Source of the DNA: SB21 sp964415295
GTDB taxonomy: Bacteria; CLD3; SB21
Reading direction: 5' to 3'
DNA: 64,000 bases
NCBI GenBank assembly: GCA_964415295.1
Contig: CAYPYN010000003.1
Location: 186,001 to 250,000 of the forward strand
The notes beneath the pieces are model-generated. The model was not told the origin of the DNA. It did no database searches and saw only the letters and a list, made by a program, of their open reading frames with translations. Positions 27,052 to 36,321 of this stretch are shown one piece after another; position 1 is the stretch's first letter, and the number at the start of each line of letters is the position of its first letter. Both the position numbers and the translations under genes were made by a program.

Positions 27052-27534
27052 ATGTTGATTTCCTATTTTATATCCGTTTTTGTCCACATCCTCAGCGCGG
27101 TAGTCTGGCTGGGTGCTGTGGTCATGTCCGTGTCCGTTCTACGACGGGCGGGAAGTCTTGATGGTACGGAATACCTGGAATATTTGCGGAACTTTCGCTG
27201 GATTAACCGGACGGCATTATTCTCTCTTACAGTGACGGGTTTGTACAACCTGTTTGCCAGAGGTTATACCTGGTTTGATCTCGTCGATCCGGTTTTCTGG
27301 AATGGCTATTTTGGGGAAACGCTGATGATCAAGCTGATTGTGTTTTCGACCGTACTGACGTCCGCGATCAGCATGGATATGGCTATTGGAAATGTATTAA
27401 TCAGATCCGAATCCGTTGGAAAGGGCGCGGAACTCTGTCGCCGGCGTTTCTCAATGGGCCTCACATTCAATCTGATCGGTGGGGTGCTGATCCTGTTTTG
27501 TGCCATCATGCTCGTTCGTGGAAGACCATGGTAA
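27052..27534 (+). CDS. CopD-like four-helix membrane protein
   Basis: 160 residues, four membrane helices, with an HIL...VVWLGAVV opening helix, as in copper-resistance protein D and DUF2269-type proteins, which can bind heme b or copper. It starts nine bases after the receptor gene stop and belongs to the same unit. Function is inferred from context. Confidence 0.6.
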   Translation: MLISYFISVFVHILSAVVWLGAVVMSVSVLRRAGSLDGTEYLEYLRNFRWINRTALFSLTVTGLYNLFARGYTWFDLVDPVFWNGYFGETLMIKLIVFSTVLTSAISMDMAIGNVLIRSESVGKGAELCRRRFSMGLTFNLIGGVLILFCAIMLVRGRPW

Positions 27535-27564
27535 GATTTTATAATAGAATAAATTCTCATTAAT

Positions 27565-28017
27565 ATGCCCACACTTACCCGTTACTGGATCAAAGCCGGA
27601 TTCATTAATTTTGCGTCCGCCCTGATATTGGCCGTAATGATACCGATGTCTTCGGTGATAGAAATGCCGGTTTTCATTCCGGCCATGACGCCTGTTTATT
27701 TTCATTTGTTCCTCGTAGGCTGGATCACCCAGATCATCATGGGAGTTTCGTTTTGGATGTTTCCGCCGATGAATCGCGATAAACCGCGGGGTGCGGAATT
27801 ACTTGGTTGGTCCTCTTTTGCATGCCTAAATATAGGACTGATCATGCGCGCGGCGGGGGAGCCGATGTTATTCCTTGATCCGGCCGGCGCCGGGAAATGG
27901 CTGGTGATCTTGTCGGCCTTTTTACAATGGGCCGGAGGTATGTTTTATGTTGGACACATTTGGGAGCGTGTGAAAGGGAAGCAGGTTTCGCAGACTAATT
28001 CCATCCGTATTTTGTAG
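27565..28017 (+). CDS. Small heme-copper-oxidase-subunit-I-like membrane protein, copy A
   Basis: 150 residues, four predicted helices. The second helix reads YFHLFLVGWITQIIMGVSF followed by WMFP, like helix II of CcoN, where a His binds heme b. Far too short to be an oxidase. It is paralogous to the next gene (shared H, then G-(W/F)-I-x-Q-x2-MGVxFW-x-FP). A role in NO or copper/heme handling is possible; NnrS proteins are distant relatives in form. Not recognised further. Confidence 0.6.
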   Translation: MPTLTRYWIKAGFINFASALILAVMIPMSSVIEMPVFIPAMTPVYFHLFLVGWITQIIMGVSFWMFPPMNRDKPRGAELLGWSSFACLNIGLIMRAAGEPMLFLDPAGAGKWLVILSAFLQWAGGMFYVGHIWERVKGKQVSQTNSIRIL

Positions 28018-28026
28018 GAGACGGTA

Positions 28027-28431
28027 ATGCCGGGATTGAGTGTTTGGTTCATACGTACAGCCCTGATCTATCTGGCGCTAGGTTTCACGCTGGGTGCTGT
28101 GATCCTGTTCAATAAAGCGCTGCCCGTTCTTCCGGAATCATGGGGTTTTTTGCCTATGCACATCGAATTTCTATTGCTCGGCTTTATCCTTCAATTGACG
28201 ATGGGCGTGGCGTTTTGGATTTTTCCGCGTTTGCAGACGCTTACGGATAGGGGGAATGAAAAAAAGGCTTTTGCGGCTTTTTTATTACTTAATGCCGGAA
28301 TTGTTTTGTGTTCGGTTGCGCCCTTTTTGTCTTCTTACCAGCTGATACTCGGAAGGCTCTTCCAGGCGGCCGCGGTCGTTCTTTTTATTATGAATCTTTG
28401 GCCGCGTGTGTATCCGTTCGGAAAATACTGA
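28027..28431 (+). CDS. Small heme-copper-oxidase-subunit-I-like membrane protein, copy B
   Basis: 134 residues, four helices, with MHIEFLLLGFILQLTMGVAF then WIFPRLQT, matching copy A. It begins 9 bases after the stop of copy A with GTAGGAG upstream. The adjacent pair may work as a heterodimer that recreates a heme-binding four-helix pair. It ends three bases from the convergent rhodanese gene, with no terminator between. Confidence 0.6.
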   Translation: MPGLSVWFIRTALIYLALGFTLGAVILFNKALPVLPESWGFLPMHIEFLLLGFILQLTMGVAFWIFPRLQTLTDRGNEKKAFAAFLLLNAGIVLCSVAPFLSSYQLILGRLFQAAAVVLFIMNLWPRVYPFGKY

Positions 28432-28434
28432 ACT

Positions 28435-28842
28435 CTATTCCTTTGCCACCGGTACTCCGCTTTTCAGGATATTGTCAATGCCGTCCTTCACGTTATAAAC
28501 CTTCTTAAAACCCAGTTCGTTCATCAGGGCGGTAGCCTTGGTGCTACGGTTGCCTGAACGGCAGTAGACATAATAAGTCTTTTCCTTATCCAGTTTCTTG
28601 ATCTGGTCTCCAAAATCGGGTTTCATAATGTCAAGTAACAGAGCTCCAGCCACATGCCCGTTATTGAACTCGCCCTGCGTACGGACGTCCAGAACGATAC
28701 CACTGTCTTTTTCGAGCTTTTCCTTGAATTCACCGGCTTGAATGATCATGCCTTGTGCCGGTTGTTGAGCGCAACCGCTGGAAGATGAAAAAAAGAGACC
28801 TAAGACCAACACCCAATGAAATCGGATAAGAATGGTTACCAT
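28435..28842 (-). CDS. Rhodanese-domain lipoprotein
   Basis: 135 residues. A signal with lipobox SSSGC at about 20-24, then a single rhodanese domain with active-site loop CRSGNRS. It would carry out sulfur transfer (persulfide chemistry) in the periplasm. It overlaps the next upstream gene by 7 bases, and is the last gene of the minus-strand operon. Confidence 0.85.
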   Translation of the reverse strand: MVTILIRFHWVLVLGLFFSSSSGCAQQPAQGMIIQAGEFKEKLEKDSGIVLDVRTQGEFNNGHVAGALLLDIMKPDFGDQIKKLDKEKTYYVYCRSGNRSTKATALMNELGFKKVYNVKDGIDNILKSGVPVAKE

Positions 28843-29153
28843 TGAAGAATTCCTCCGCTGAGATTAGTGACTTTGTAACCCTGTTTCTGAAGAAATCGGC
28901 AGGCACTCATACTCCGGCTACCGCTCCGGCAATAGACAATAATTTCCTTGTCTTTGTGTTTCTCCAATTCAGAAATCCGATCGTGAAGCTGTCCTAACGG
29001 TATCAGTTTCGAGCCGGGGATCTTCTCCGATTGATGTTCAAAAGGCTCGCGGACGTCCAGTATGAAGAGTTTTTCTTTGTTCATGCGGTCTCGTAAGTGA
29101 TCGGCTTCAATTTGAGAGACCGGCTGAGAATTGAAAAGGCCAAAAAGACTCAT
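28836..29153 (-). CDS. Cytoplasmic single-domain rhodanese
   Basis: 105 residues, no signal peptide. Rhodanese fold with DVREPFEH and active loop CRSGSRS. It pairs with the exported rhodanese that follows, so one sulfurtransferase sits on either side of the inner membrane. Located 25 bases downstream of the DUF3365 gene. Confidence 0.88.
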   Translation of the reverse strand: MSLFGLFNSQPVSQIEADHLRDRMNKEKLFILDVREPFEHQSEKIPGSKLIPLGQLHDRISELEKHKDKEIIVYCRSGSRSMSACRFLQKQGYKVTNLSGGILQW

Positions 29154-29178
29154 GAAAGATGATTCCTTAAATGTTGAT

Positions 29179-29766
29179 TCATGGTTTTGTGAACGTAATG
29201 TGCCAAAGACCTCTCAGATCGCCTTCCGCGTGCCCGGTTGCTTTGTCATTCGGATAGAGTTTTTTTATTAACTCGAAATCGCTTTCTTTGATGTCGGATC
29301 CGATCTTGCCGTGGCAATTCAGACATACAGGCGCGGTGATGCGAATAGGCATGAAGAAATGAATATTCCCATCCTCCGTCAACTGCACCATCGGTTCCAT
29401 CGGCCTGGAGGTTTCTTTTGCTTTCATGTACTCTTTCAGCACAGCTTCTTCAGTAGGATCCGCCTGATCTTTGGAATTACGTGTCCAGATGGTCGCGCGC
29501 TTTATTTGTGCTTTATGAACGGTGGACAACGAGTCAACCAAAGAGTATGCCCGAATATTACAATAGGCTACCGCTTCCGGTACACCGCCCCGCGCCATCG
29601 CCTGACCAAGGTGGCCCGACAACGTTTCAAAAGCAGAAGCTGCGATCTGCTTTCCTCTGTCTGAATATAGTTTTTTATCGGTATCGGACAACTCGCGTTT
29701 ACCCGAACACCCGGCAGCCGTCAGAACCAGGATCATAATACTTGAATACAATGTCTGCTTGTTCAT
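29179..29766 (-). CDS. DUF3365 heme-binding lipoprotein
   Basis: About 195 residues. Lipobox AAGC, a Tll0287-like/DUF3365 sensor domain and one heme c motif CLNCHG near the C-terminus, with GDLRGLWHITF as the typical end. Proteins of this fold bind heme c and small ligands. A start at 29784 (six codons longer) is also possible. It sits between DUF2892 and rhodanese genes in one operon, so a redox role in sulfur chemistry is suggested. Confidence 0.8.
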   Translation of the reverse strand: MNKQTLYSSIMILVLTAAGCSGKRELSDTDKKLYSDRGKQIAASAFETLSGHLGQAMARGGVPEAVAYCNIRAYSLVDSLSTVHKAQIKRATIWTRNSKDQADPTEEAVLKEYMKAKETSRPMEPMVQLTEDGNIHFFMPIRITAPVCLNCHGKIGSDIKESDFELIKKLYPNDKATGHAEGDLRGLWHITFTKP

Positions 29767-29829
29767 AGGGATTATTCTCTTCATTGAACAAAATTAATGC
29801 AATTCAAAACAAAATGCCATACCCAAAGT

Positions 29830-30024
29830 TCAAGATTCTTTGGATTTAAAGACGAATTTCTTAAGAATCTCCTCCATAAGACACCATTGGGTAAAGGCAG
29901 ACTGTAATAAATTGATACCAACAAAAGCGGTGAATAAGTACCAGTAAGGACTGACGAAATGACCCAGCAGTAAACTCAGGATGATGAATGTTCCTGCAAT
30001 GGCGCGGATTGTTCTTTCAAGCAT
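29830..30024 (-). CDS. DUF2892 inner-membrane protein
   Basis: 64 residues with two helices and the family pattern ER-x-IRAIAG...GINLLQSAFTQWCLMEEIL, like the C-terminal part of YgaP, which is fused to rhodanese in E. coli. Here the same pairing appears as separate neighbouring genes. The conserved Cys in WCLM fits a persulfide carrier or channel role, as inference. Confidence 0.82.
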   Translation of the reverse strand: MLERTIRAIAGTFIILSLLLGHFVSPYWYLFTAFVGINLLQSAFTQWCLMEEILKKFVFKSKES

Positions 30025-30045
30025 GTGTTTGTTCCTTCTCTTAAT

Positions 30046-30351
30046 TTATACCATCTTCTCCACGCCTAACTGAAAGGCGCGGATCGGATTGTTGAGTTTA
30101 TTAGCTTTTGAATATAGATCGATCGCCGACAGGAGTTCCTGGGCCTTTTCCTCGTTTACAAATGCAAAGAGCAGGTGCGAATAGATTGCCACGTGGCGAT
30201 GTACGAACCAGTCGTCCTTCTCGTGCTGTTCCTGGTGTAATTTGTATCCCTGAATGGGGGCCTCGCTGTATACAGGAACTTTGTGTTCGGAAAAGATCTT
30301 CCGCAAATGTTCCGTGTATTCTTCGATAGCCATAACTACAATTAATTTCAT
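30046..30351 (-). CDS. PII-like small protein
   Basis: 101 residues with a beta-alpha-beta start (MKLIVVMAIEEYTEHLRKIF) and a second copy-like half, as in the PII/DUF3240-type superfamily. Such proteins lie next to RND metal pumps and act as cytoplasmic regulators or metal binders. It starts 14 bases after the RND pump stop. Family assignment is from fold pattern, not strict motif. Confidence 0.5.
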   Translation of the reverse strand: MKLIVVMAIEEYTEHLRKIFSEHKVPVYSEAPIQGYKLHQEQHEKDDWFVHRHVAIYSHLLFAFVNEEKAQELLSAIDLYSKANKLNNPIRAFQLGVEKMV

Positions 30352-30365
30352 GACAGATTTACTCC

Positions 30366-33300
30366 TTACGATTTTTGGTTGGTGTCTTCGGCTATTTCCC
30401 GCGAAGCCGTTTGCAATTCATATTTTCTCCGCTCTGTCATGTAATAGATCAGCGGAACAATGATGAGGGTCAACGCCGTCGAGGCGATCGAGCCGCCTAC
30501 CAACGAAATAGCCAACCCCTGGAATATCGGATCAAAGAGAATAACCAAAGCGCCGATTACAACGGCTCCGGATGTCAGCAAAATCGGAGTAGTCCGAACT
30601 GCGCCCGATTCGATGATGGCTTGTTTCAGCGGAACGCCCTCGGCCAGCCGAATGTCAATGAAGTCGATGAGAAGAACGGAATTTCGCACCATGATTCCTG
30701 CAAGCGCGATCATACCGATCATGGATGTGGCCGTAAAAAAGGCTCCGAAGATCCAATGGCCGACCAAGATCCCGATCAGAGACAGCGGTATCGCCACCAT
30801 CATCACGAGCGGAACTTTGAAGGATTGAAACCAGCCGATAATGAGGAGATAGATGATCGCCAGTACTACTGCAAACGCGGCGCCGAGATCCCTGAAAACC
30901 TCATATGTAATATGCCATTCTCCATCCCATTTCATGGAGATCTTCTCTTCCATGAAAGGCTGTTTGGTAAACAATTGGTCAATGGTATAACCGTCCGGCA
31001 GTTTTAGTTCCGCGATACGCTTTTCCATATCGAGGATAGCGTAAACAGGGCTTTCCAGTTTACCCGCCACATCCGCCGTGATGTAAACAACTCTCTGCTG
31101 GTTTTTCCGGTAAATGGTTTTGTCCTGTATTTGCTTTTTAACAGTGACCAGTTCAGATAGCGGCACCATTTGGCCGGCCATCGATTTTATCTGTATGTCC
31201 TTGATGTCGTTGATGCCGGAACGCTCTTTTTCGGCAAGGCGCATGTGAATGGCAACCGGTTCCAGGTCCTTGGGCTGATACAAGTTGGCCGCATCCATTC
31301 CGTTGAGAGCTATGCCAACGGTCTGTACGATCTGTTGGGCGCTGACGCCGGCCAGCATCGCCTTTTCCTTGTTGACCTCGAGCTTATATTCCGTTTGATC
31401 ATCCTCGACGAACCAGTCCACGTCCACGACGCCTTCGGTCGATTCGAATACGGATCGAACCTGTCTGGCCACGTCGATCTGCTGTTGATAATCCGGCCCG
31501 TAAACTTCCGCAACCATAGTGGACAGAACCGGAGGTCCGGGAGGAACCTCGGCGATCTTCACGTTGGCGCCGTAACGGCTTGCGATCTTATGGATCTCCG
31601 GACGAATTCGTTTGGCGATGTCGTGGCTTTGCTGGTCGCGGTCATGCTTCGGCAAAAGATTGATCTGAATATCCGCCACATTGGAGCCGCGGCGGAGGTC
31701 GTAATGACGCACCAAACCGTTGAAATTGATCGGAGCCGATGTACCGACGTAACTCTGGTAATTCACAACTTCCGGCTGAGTACGGATATAGGCCGCGATA
31801 TCCTGGGTCGCCGCCGCGCTGCGCTCCAACGTCGTCCCTTCAGGCATATCGATGATCACCTGAATTTCATTCTTATTGTCAAACGGCAGCATTTTGACCG
31901 CAACCATTTTGAAATAAAGCAGGGACATCGATGCGAGAAGCAGCAGGATCGTTCCGCCTAAGAAGATCCAGCGTTTCTTAGAGTTTTCAATTAAAGGGTT
32001 AATGGAGGCCGCATACCATTGGTAGATCTTGGTGTCCTCAAGCCGGTAGTGCTTTTCCTCCTCGTGATGTTCGTTTTTGAAAAGCCGCAGTACCAGCCAC
32101 GGCGTGATGATCAGAGCCACGAGCAGGGAAAATAACATGGCGAGCGATGCACCGATCGGCATCGGGCTCATATAAGGTCCCATCAGGCCGGAAACAAATG
32201 CCATGGGCAATACGGACGCAATAACGGTGAATGTTGCCAGAATGGTCGGATTGCCGACCTCATCGATCGCCGCAATGGCCGCCTGCAGAAAGGGCAGCTG
32301 CTTCATTTTAAAGTGCCGGTGCATATTCTCCACAACAATGATCGCATCGTCCACCACAAGACCCGTGACGAATACAAGCGCGAAAAGGGTGATCCGGTTC
32401 AAGGTATAGCCGAACATATAATAAACGAACAGTGTCAAGGCAAACGTAACCGGCACCGTCATGAAGATCACCAGACCGCTGCGCCATCCCATAGCCACGG
32501 CAACCAGGAGCGTCACCGCAAGGATCGCCGCGGAAAGATGTTTCATCAATTCGCCTACCTTTTCCGAAGCGGTTTCGCCGTAGTTGCGTGTTGTGGCGAC
32601 GTGAATGTCCGAAGGGATAAGGGCGCCTTTAAGATTATCTACTTTTTGAAGAATGGTCTCGGCGATGCGCATGGCGTCCGAGCCCTTGGTCTTGGAGACG
32701 GAGATGGTGACGGCTGAAAATTCTCGGTCGGCATTTTTGAGTTCCTGAGGCAGGGCTGCGTCCCCATATCCAAAACGAACGTACTGCGACGGTTCCGCCG
32801 GCCCGTCCACAATGGTGGCCACGTTATTCAGATAGACCGGGCTGTTGCCGTAAACGCCGATCACGACTCGGCCGACGTCCTCGGCGTTCTCAAGGAAATT
32901 TCCCGTTTCAACGAGATACTCTGTATTTTGATTGTTGAACTTGCCCGAGGCCGATTGCCGGTTGGCATACTGTACCTGGCCGGCGATGATCATCGGATCA
33001 ACCTGATGCGCGGACATTTTTGTTTTGTCAAGGACGACGCGAACCTGACGGGAGCGTCCGCCGATCACCTGGGTTTCGGAGACGTGTTCGATCTTCTTGA
33101 TCTCCGATGCGAGTTCCAGCCCGACGCGCTTCAATTCGAAATCGTCGTACCTCTCGCTCCATAAGGTCAGTGACAACATAGGAACGTCGTCAATCGATTT
33201 GGATTTGATCAGCGGCATGGAAACGCCCTGGGGCATTTTGTCCATGTTCTTGGCGATCTCGTTGTAAAGCTTGACCAGGCTGCGCTCTACATCTTCGCCC

Positions 33301-33605
33301 ACATAGTAGCGCACCACGAGCATGACCATTCCCGGATTGGAAATAGAATAAACATACTCGACGCCCTGGATATTGGAGATGATCTTTTCCAGCGGTTTGG
33401 TGACGCGGCTCTCGATCTCCTCCGGGCTTGCGCCGGGGTATTGGACAAATACGTCGGCGATGGGAACGCTGATCTGCGGCTCTTCTTCGCTGGGGGTGAG
33501 GTATGCGCTGTATAAGCCGATGGCCAAAAAGGCCGCCATCAGCAGCGGCGTTAACTTAGAATTTATGAAAGCAAATGCGATCTTTCCGGCTAATCCTCGG
33601 CTCAT
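30366..33605 (-). CDS. RND efflux pump, inner-membrane subunit
   Basis: 1079 residues, full length for an AcrB/CusA-type transporter: N-terminal helix, two large periplasmic loops, and two sets of helices, with the helix IV acid motif GLVVDDAIIVVEN. It starts with PSEEEPQISVPIADVFVQYP, a form found in pumps apart from the classical drug pumps. Substrate is not told by the sequence. The ATGA overlap with the adaptor gene shows coupling. Confidence 0.9.
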   Translation of the reverse strand: MSRGLAGKIAFAFINSKLTPLLMAAFLAIGLYSAYLTPSEEEPQISVPIADVFVQYPGASPEEIESRVTKPLEKIISNIQGVEYVYSISNPGMVMLVVRYYVGEDVERSLVKLYNEIAKNMDKMPQGVSMPLIKSKSIDDVPMLSLTLWSERYDDFELKRVGLELASEIKKIEHVSETQVIGGRSRQVRVVLDKTKMSAHQVDPMIIAGQVQYANRQSASGKFNNQNTEYLVETGNFLENAEDVGRVVIGVYGNSPVYLNNVATIVDGPAEPSQYVRFGYGDAALPQELKNADREFSAVTISVSKTKGSDAMRIAETILQKVDNLKGALIPSDIHVATTRNYGETASEKVGELMKHLSAAILAVTLLVAVAMGWRSGLVIFMTVPVTFALTLFVYYMFGYTLNRITLFALVFVTGLVVDDAIIVVENMHRHFKMKQLPFLQAAIAAIDEVGNPTILATFTVIASVLPMAFVSGLMGPYMSPMPIGASLAMLFSLLVALIITPWLVLRLFKNEHHEEEKHYRLEDTKIYQWYAASINPLIENSKKRWIFLGGTILLLLASMSLLYFKMVAVKMLPFDNKNEIQVIIDMPEGTTLERSAAATQDIAAYIRTQPEVVNYQSYVGTSAPINFNGLVRHYDLRRGSNVADIQINLLPKHDRDQQSHDIAKRIRPEIHKIASRYGANVKIAEVPPGPPVLSTMVAEVYGPDYQQQIDVARQVRSVFESTEGVVDVDWFVEDDQTEYKLEVNKEKAMLAGVSAQQIVQTVGIALNGMDAANLYQPKDLEPVAIHMRLAEKERSGINDIKDIQIKSMAGQMVPLSELVTVKKQIQDKTIYRKNQQRVVYITADVAGKLESPVYAILDMEKRIAELKLPDGYTIDQLFTKQPFMEEKISMKWDGEWHITYEVFRDLGAAFAVVLAIIYLLIIGWFQSFKVPLVMMVAIPLSLIGILVGHWIFGAFFTATSMIGMIALAGIMVRNSVLLIDFIDIRLAEGVPLKQAIIESGAVRTTPILLTSGAVVIGALVILFDPIFQGLAISLVGGSIASTALTLIIVPLIYYMTERRKYELQTASREIAEDTNQKS

Positions 33606-34681
33606 GGCGTCACCTCGATCTTCAGGCCGTCACTGAGTTTGTTGTCGCTGGAGGTGACGATCGTCTCACCGTCATCCAGTCCGGAAAGGATCTCGATTCG
33701 ATCGCCGAAGGTTTTCCCGGTGCGGACCCAGCGAAGCGTTGCCGTGTTGCCATTGGAGACCACATACAGACCTTCCAACTGCCCGCGCCGGACAAGCGAG
33801 GATTCCGGCACCGTGACCGCCGACTTATTACCTTTGGCCAGCAATACGCGCGCGAACATGCCCGATTTGAGAAGGCTCCGCGTTTCATTGTTAAGGTCTT
33901 TCAGTACAATTTTTATCTCAAACTGACGGCTCATCGGATTGCCTCCGGGATTGATCCGATCCACTATTCCTTTCAATGATTTTCCATTCAGCGCGTCGAT
34001 CAATATTTTGACCTCGTCACCGGTTTTGAACATATGTATCTCTGATTCGGGAACCTGGGCTGTTACTTTTAGAACCGACAGATCCTCGACCGTGATCAGC
34101 GGCATACCGGGCACGGCCATGTCGCCTTCCTGAGCAAATTTTCTGGTGACGTAACCCTGTATAGGAGAGACGATATCCCCGTAGCCGATCACGTCGGTAA
34201 CTTCTTTCTCCATTTCTTTCACGGCCTCAACGCGCGCTTTGGCCATCTGGTAGGCCATTTCGACATCGTCCATTTCTTTTTGCGTTGCGCTTTTCTGATC
34301 GAAGAGCGACTTGACGCGATTATAGTTGATCTCCACGTTCTTCAAAGCGGCTTCAGCCTCGATCAGATTGGCTCTGACCTGGGCGCGTTTGGCCGATATG
34401 TCGTCGCTTTTGATACGGACCACGGTCTGTCCGGCCGTAACCGGCATGCCTTCCGTAAAAGGCATACTGAGGATCTGGCCCATAATTTTGGTGCTCAGGT
34501 TGACGCGGCGATCACCTTCAATATTGCCGGTGAATGCGTATTCCTCAGGGAGTTCGGCCTGGGTGATCTTCTGAACGGTGACTTTTGTGTTGGCCTTTCC
34601 GTCAGTATTTTCGTTGGATCGGTCGCTGCAGGCCGTGACGGCGGCTATTGCAACGGCGAGTAAAAGATGGATCTTTAGCAT
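33602..34681 (-). CDS. RND efflux membrane-fusion adaptor
   Basis: 359 residues. Lipobox VTAC at about 15-18, barrel-sandwich halves (near 60-80 and 150-190), a coiled-coil hairpin between them, a beta-barrel domain and a membrane-proximal domain. It joins the inner-membrane pump to the TolC channel. Overlaps the pump gene by four bases and is 28 bases downstream of tolC. Confidence 0.9.
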   Translation of the reverse strand: MLKIHLLLAVAIAAVTACSDRSNENTDGKANTKVTVQKITQAELPEEYAFTGNIEGDRRVNLSTKIMGQILSMPFTEGMPVTAGQTVVRIKSDDISAKRAQVRANLIEAEAALKNVEINYNRVKSLFDQKSATQKEMDDVEMAYQMAKARVEAVKEMEKEVTDVIGYGDIVSPIQGYVTRKFAQEGDMAVPGMPLITVEDLSVLKVTAQVPESEIHMFKTGDEVKILIDALNGKSLKGIVDRINPGGNPMSRQFEIKIVLKDLNNETRSLLKSGMFARVLLAKGNKSAVTVPESSLVRRGQLEGLYVVSNGNTATLRWVRTGKTFGDRIEILSGLDDGETIVTSSDNKLSDGLKIEVTP

Positions 34682-34709
34682 AGAGTTCCTGGTTTGTTTG
34701 GTATTTGAA

Positions 34710-36050
34710 TTATTTGATTATTTCCGTTTCGTTCTCGAAAAGAAGTTCTAGCGTGAACACATTGACCCGGTAGGTGAATAGCGCCTGAAGGTGATTGAGT
34801 CGCGCAGTGGAATACATGGTCTCGGACATCAGCAGGTCCGAGGTTCTTTCCAAACCTTTGTTGTAACGGTCGTTCATGATGCGCAGGCTTTCCATGGCCT
34901 GTTGAACGGCTTCGCGGGTCAATTCCGTTTTCTTCCTTGCGACCTCAAGATTCCGCATAGCCGATGCCATTTCCTGCCGGTTATTTTCTGTGGCCTTCTG
35001 ATACTGGATATGCGAATGCCTGAGCTCGGCGGAGGATTTTTGGATACTTCCGAAATGGTCCCAGCCTTTGAAAACTTCCCATTTAAGCATAATGCCGGCC
35101 ATCCAGTTCTTACCTTTGTTCCCGAAAAGTTTGTTCTCGTTCATTTCATAACTGCCAAAGGCGTTGATCGATGGAACCAGTTTAAGATAATTCATGGTCC
35201 GCATGTTCTTCATGGCTTCGATCCCAAACCGCATAGCGCGCATGTCGGATCGGTTCTTGAGGGCGTTGTCCGTTTCTCCAAAACGCGGCGATGACGCCGG
35301 CATGGAAAGCGTGTCAACAGGAAGCAGAAGTCCGGTTGCGGTAGAACCCATGAGGAACCGCAGACGGTCCGAAACGGCAGTGATCTGGTTGACGGCTTCG
35401 ATGCGTTTTGATTCCATATCCAGGAGTTGAACTTCCGCATTCAGCAGATCGGAACGGTGGATGAGTCCCTGGTTGTAATAATTATTAGCCTGATCCCGAT
35501 ACGCGCGAACGGCGGCAACGGATTGCTCGATCACTGAAAGAGCGGATCTAACCAGAACCAGCTGGTAATAATTTTTCATGACCTCGTAGCGGATATAGGC
35601 TTTGGTCCGACGGTCTTTTTCTTGCGTGGCTTTTAATGCGCTAGATGCTGCACGGCGCCCGAACCATCCGTCCAGATTGATCAATGGCTGTTGAAAGTCA
35701 ACTTTGGTGCTGTAGTTCTTTATGGTCTTCGGATCGTTGAGCAGAGCCGGATTAAAGTCGTTAAGCGTAACGATCTCCTGCTTTAATTTCATTCCAAACA
35801 CGTTCAGAGGATCATTGGTCGTCACATAGGTTTCGGACAACGTAACCTGCGGGAGAAAGAGGGAATAGGTCTTGTTGACGTCGGCGGATGAGGAGGCCAA
35901 TTCCTCTTCCATTAACCGGATGTCGTAATTCTGTTTTCCGGCCATTTCGAGCGCATCGGATAAACGGAGGCTGTCGACCCGATCGTTGGGTGCTCCAGTC
36001 AGAGAGAAGAACCCTGACAGAGTGAGGCCTAAGTACAAGAAGAACTTCAT
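34710..36050 (-). CDS. TolC-family outer-membrane efflux channel
   Basis: 446 residues, with a signal peptide (MKFFLYLGLTLSGFFSLTGA) and two TolC repeats rich in long helices. It is the first gene of the operon, divergent from arsR. A TTG at 36062 is in frame, but AAAGGA just ahead of the ATG at 36050 favours the shorter form. Confidence 0.88.
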   Translation of the reverse strand: MKFFLYLGLTLSGFFSLTGAPNDRVDSLRLSDALEMAGKQNYDIRLMEEELASSSADVNKTYSLFLPQVTLSETYVTTNDPLNVFGMKLKQEIVTLNDFNPALLNDPKTIKNYSTKVDFQQPLINLDGWFGRRAASSALKATQEKDRRTKAYIRYEVMKNYYQLVLVRSALSVIEQSVAAVRAYRDQANNYYNQGLIHRSDLLNAEVQLLDMESKRIEAVNQITAVSDRLRFLMGSTATGLLLPVDTLSMPASSPRFGETDNALKNRSDMRAMRFGIEAMKNMRTMNYLKLVPSINAFGSYEMNENKLFGNKGKNWMAGIMLKWEVFKGWDHFGSIQKSSAELRHSHIQYQKATENNRQEMASAMRNLEVARKKTELTREAVQQAMESLRIMNDRYNKGLERTSDLLMSETMYSTARLNHLQALFTYRVNVFTLELLFENETEIIK

Positions 36051-36080
36051 AAATCCTTTCAAAACAAGATAATTGGTGTT

Positions 36081-36107
36081 TACTAAATCAATATATAGTA
36101 ATATAGT
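36081..36107. promoter_or_regulatory. AT-rich inverted repeat, candidate ArsR operator
   Basis: TACTA-N10-TAGTA (36081-36100) is a perfect inverted repeat with arms of 5, followed by a further ATATAGT half. It lies about 31 bases before the tolC ATG on the minus strand. ArsR/SmtB proteins bind such AT-rich 12-2-12-like repeats. Operator role is inferred. Confidence 0.45.
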
Positions 36108-36256
36108 GGATTATAAACTCAAATGCAAGAGAAAAATTCCGAAGACATGGAAAGGCGATCAGGGTTTCAGAATTCTCTTGCTAGGGGGGATTTGGTTTTT
36201 CTCGGTACTCGTAATTCAGACTTCCTATCTGCGACCCAACCATTCGCAAAATGTTT

Positions 36257-36285
36257 TTGATATTCAGGAAATTTATTTTTATTTT
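36257..36285 (+). promoter_or_regulatory. Sigma70-like promoter before arsR
   Basis: TTGATA (36257-36262), 17-base spacer, TATTTT (36280-36285), with a start near 36292 and a 30-base leader to the arsR ATG at 36322. It lies inside a longer in-frame reading, which argues that the extension is not translated. Confidence 0.45.
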
Positions 36286-36321
36286 ATCAGTGACTTACAA
36301 AACCGCATAAGGATACCAAAA

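Noticed and set aside
30375..32717. Long open frames on the plus strand opposite the RND pump (30375-31007, 31170-31961, 32313-32717)
   Set aside because: They mirror the codons of the RND gene, have no ribosome site or family motif, and are typical of high-GC-third-position antisense frames.
36073..36321. An 83-codon N-terminal extension of the ArsR protein
   Set aside because: It has no family similarity, contains the likely promoter at 36257-36285 and the operator, and the ATG at 36322 has its own AGGA.
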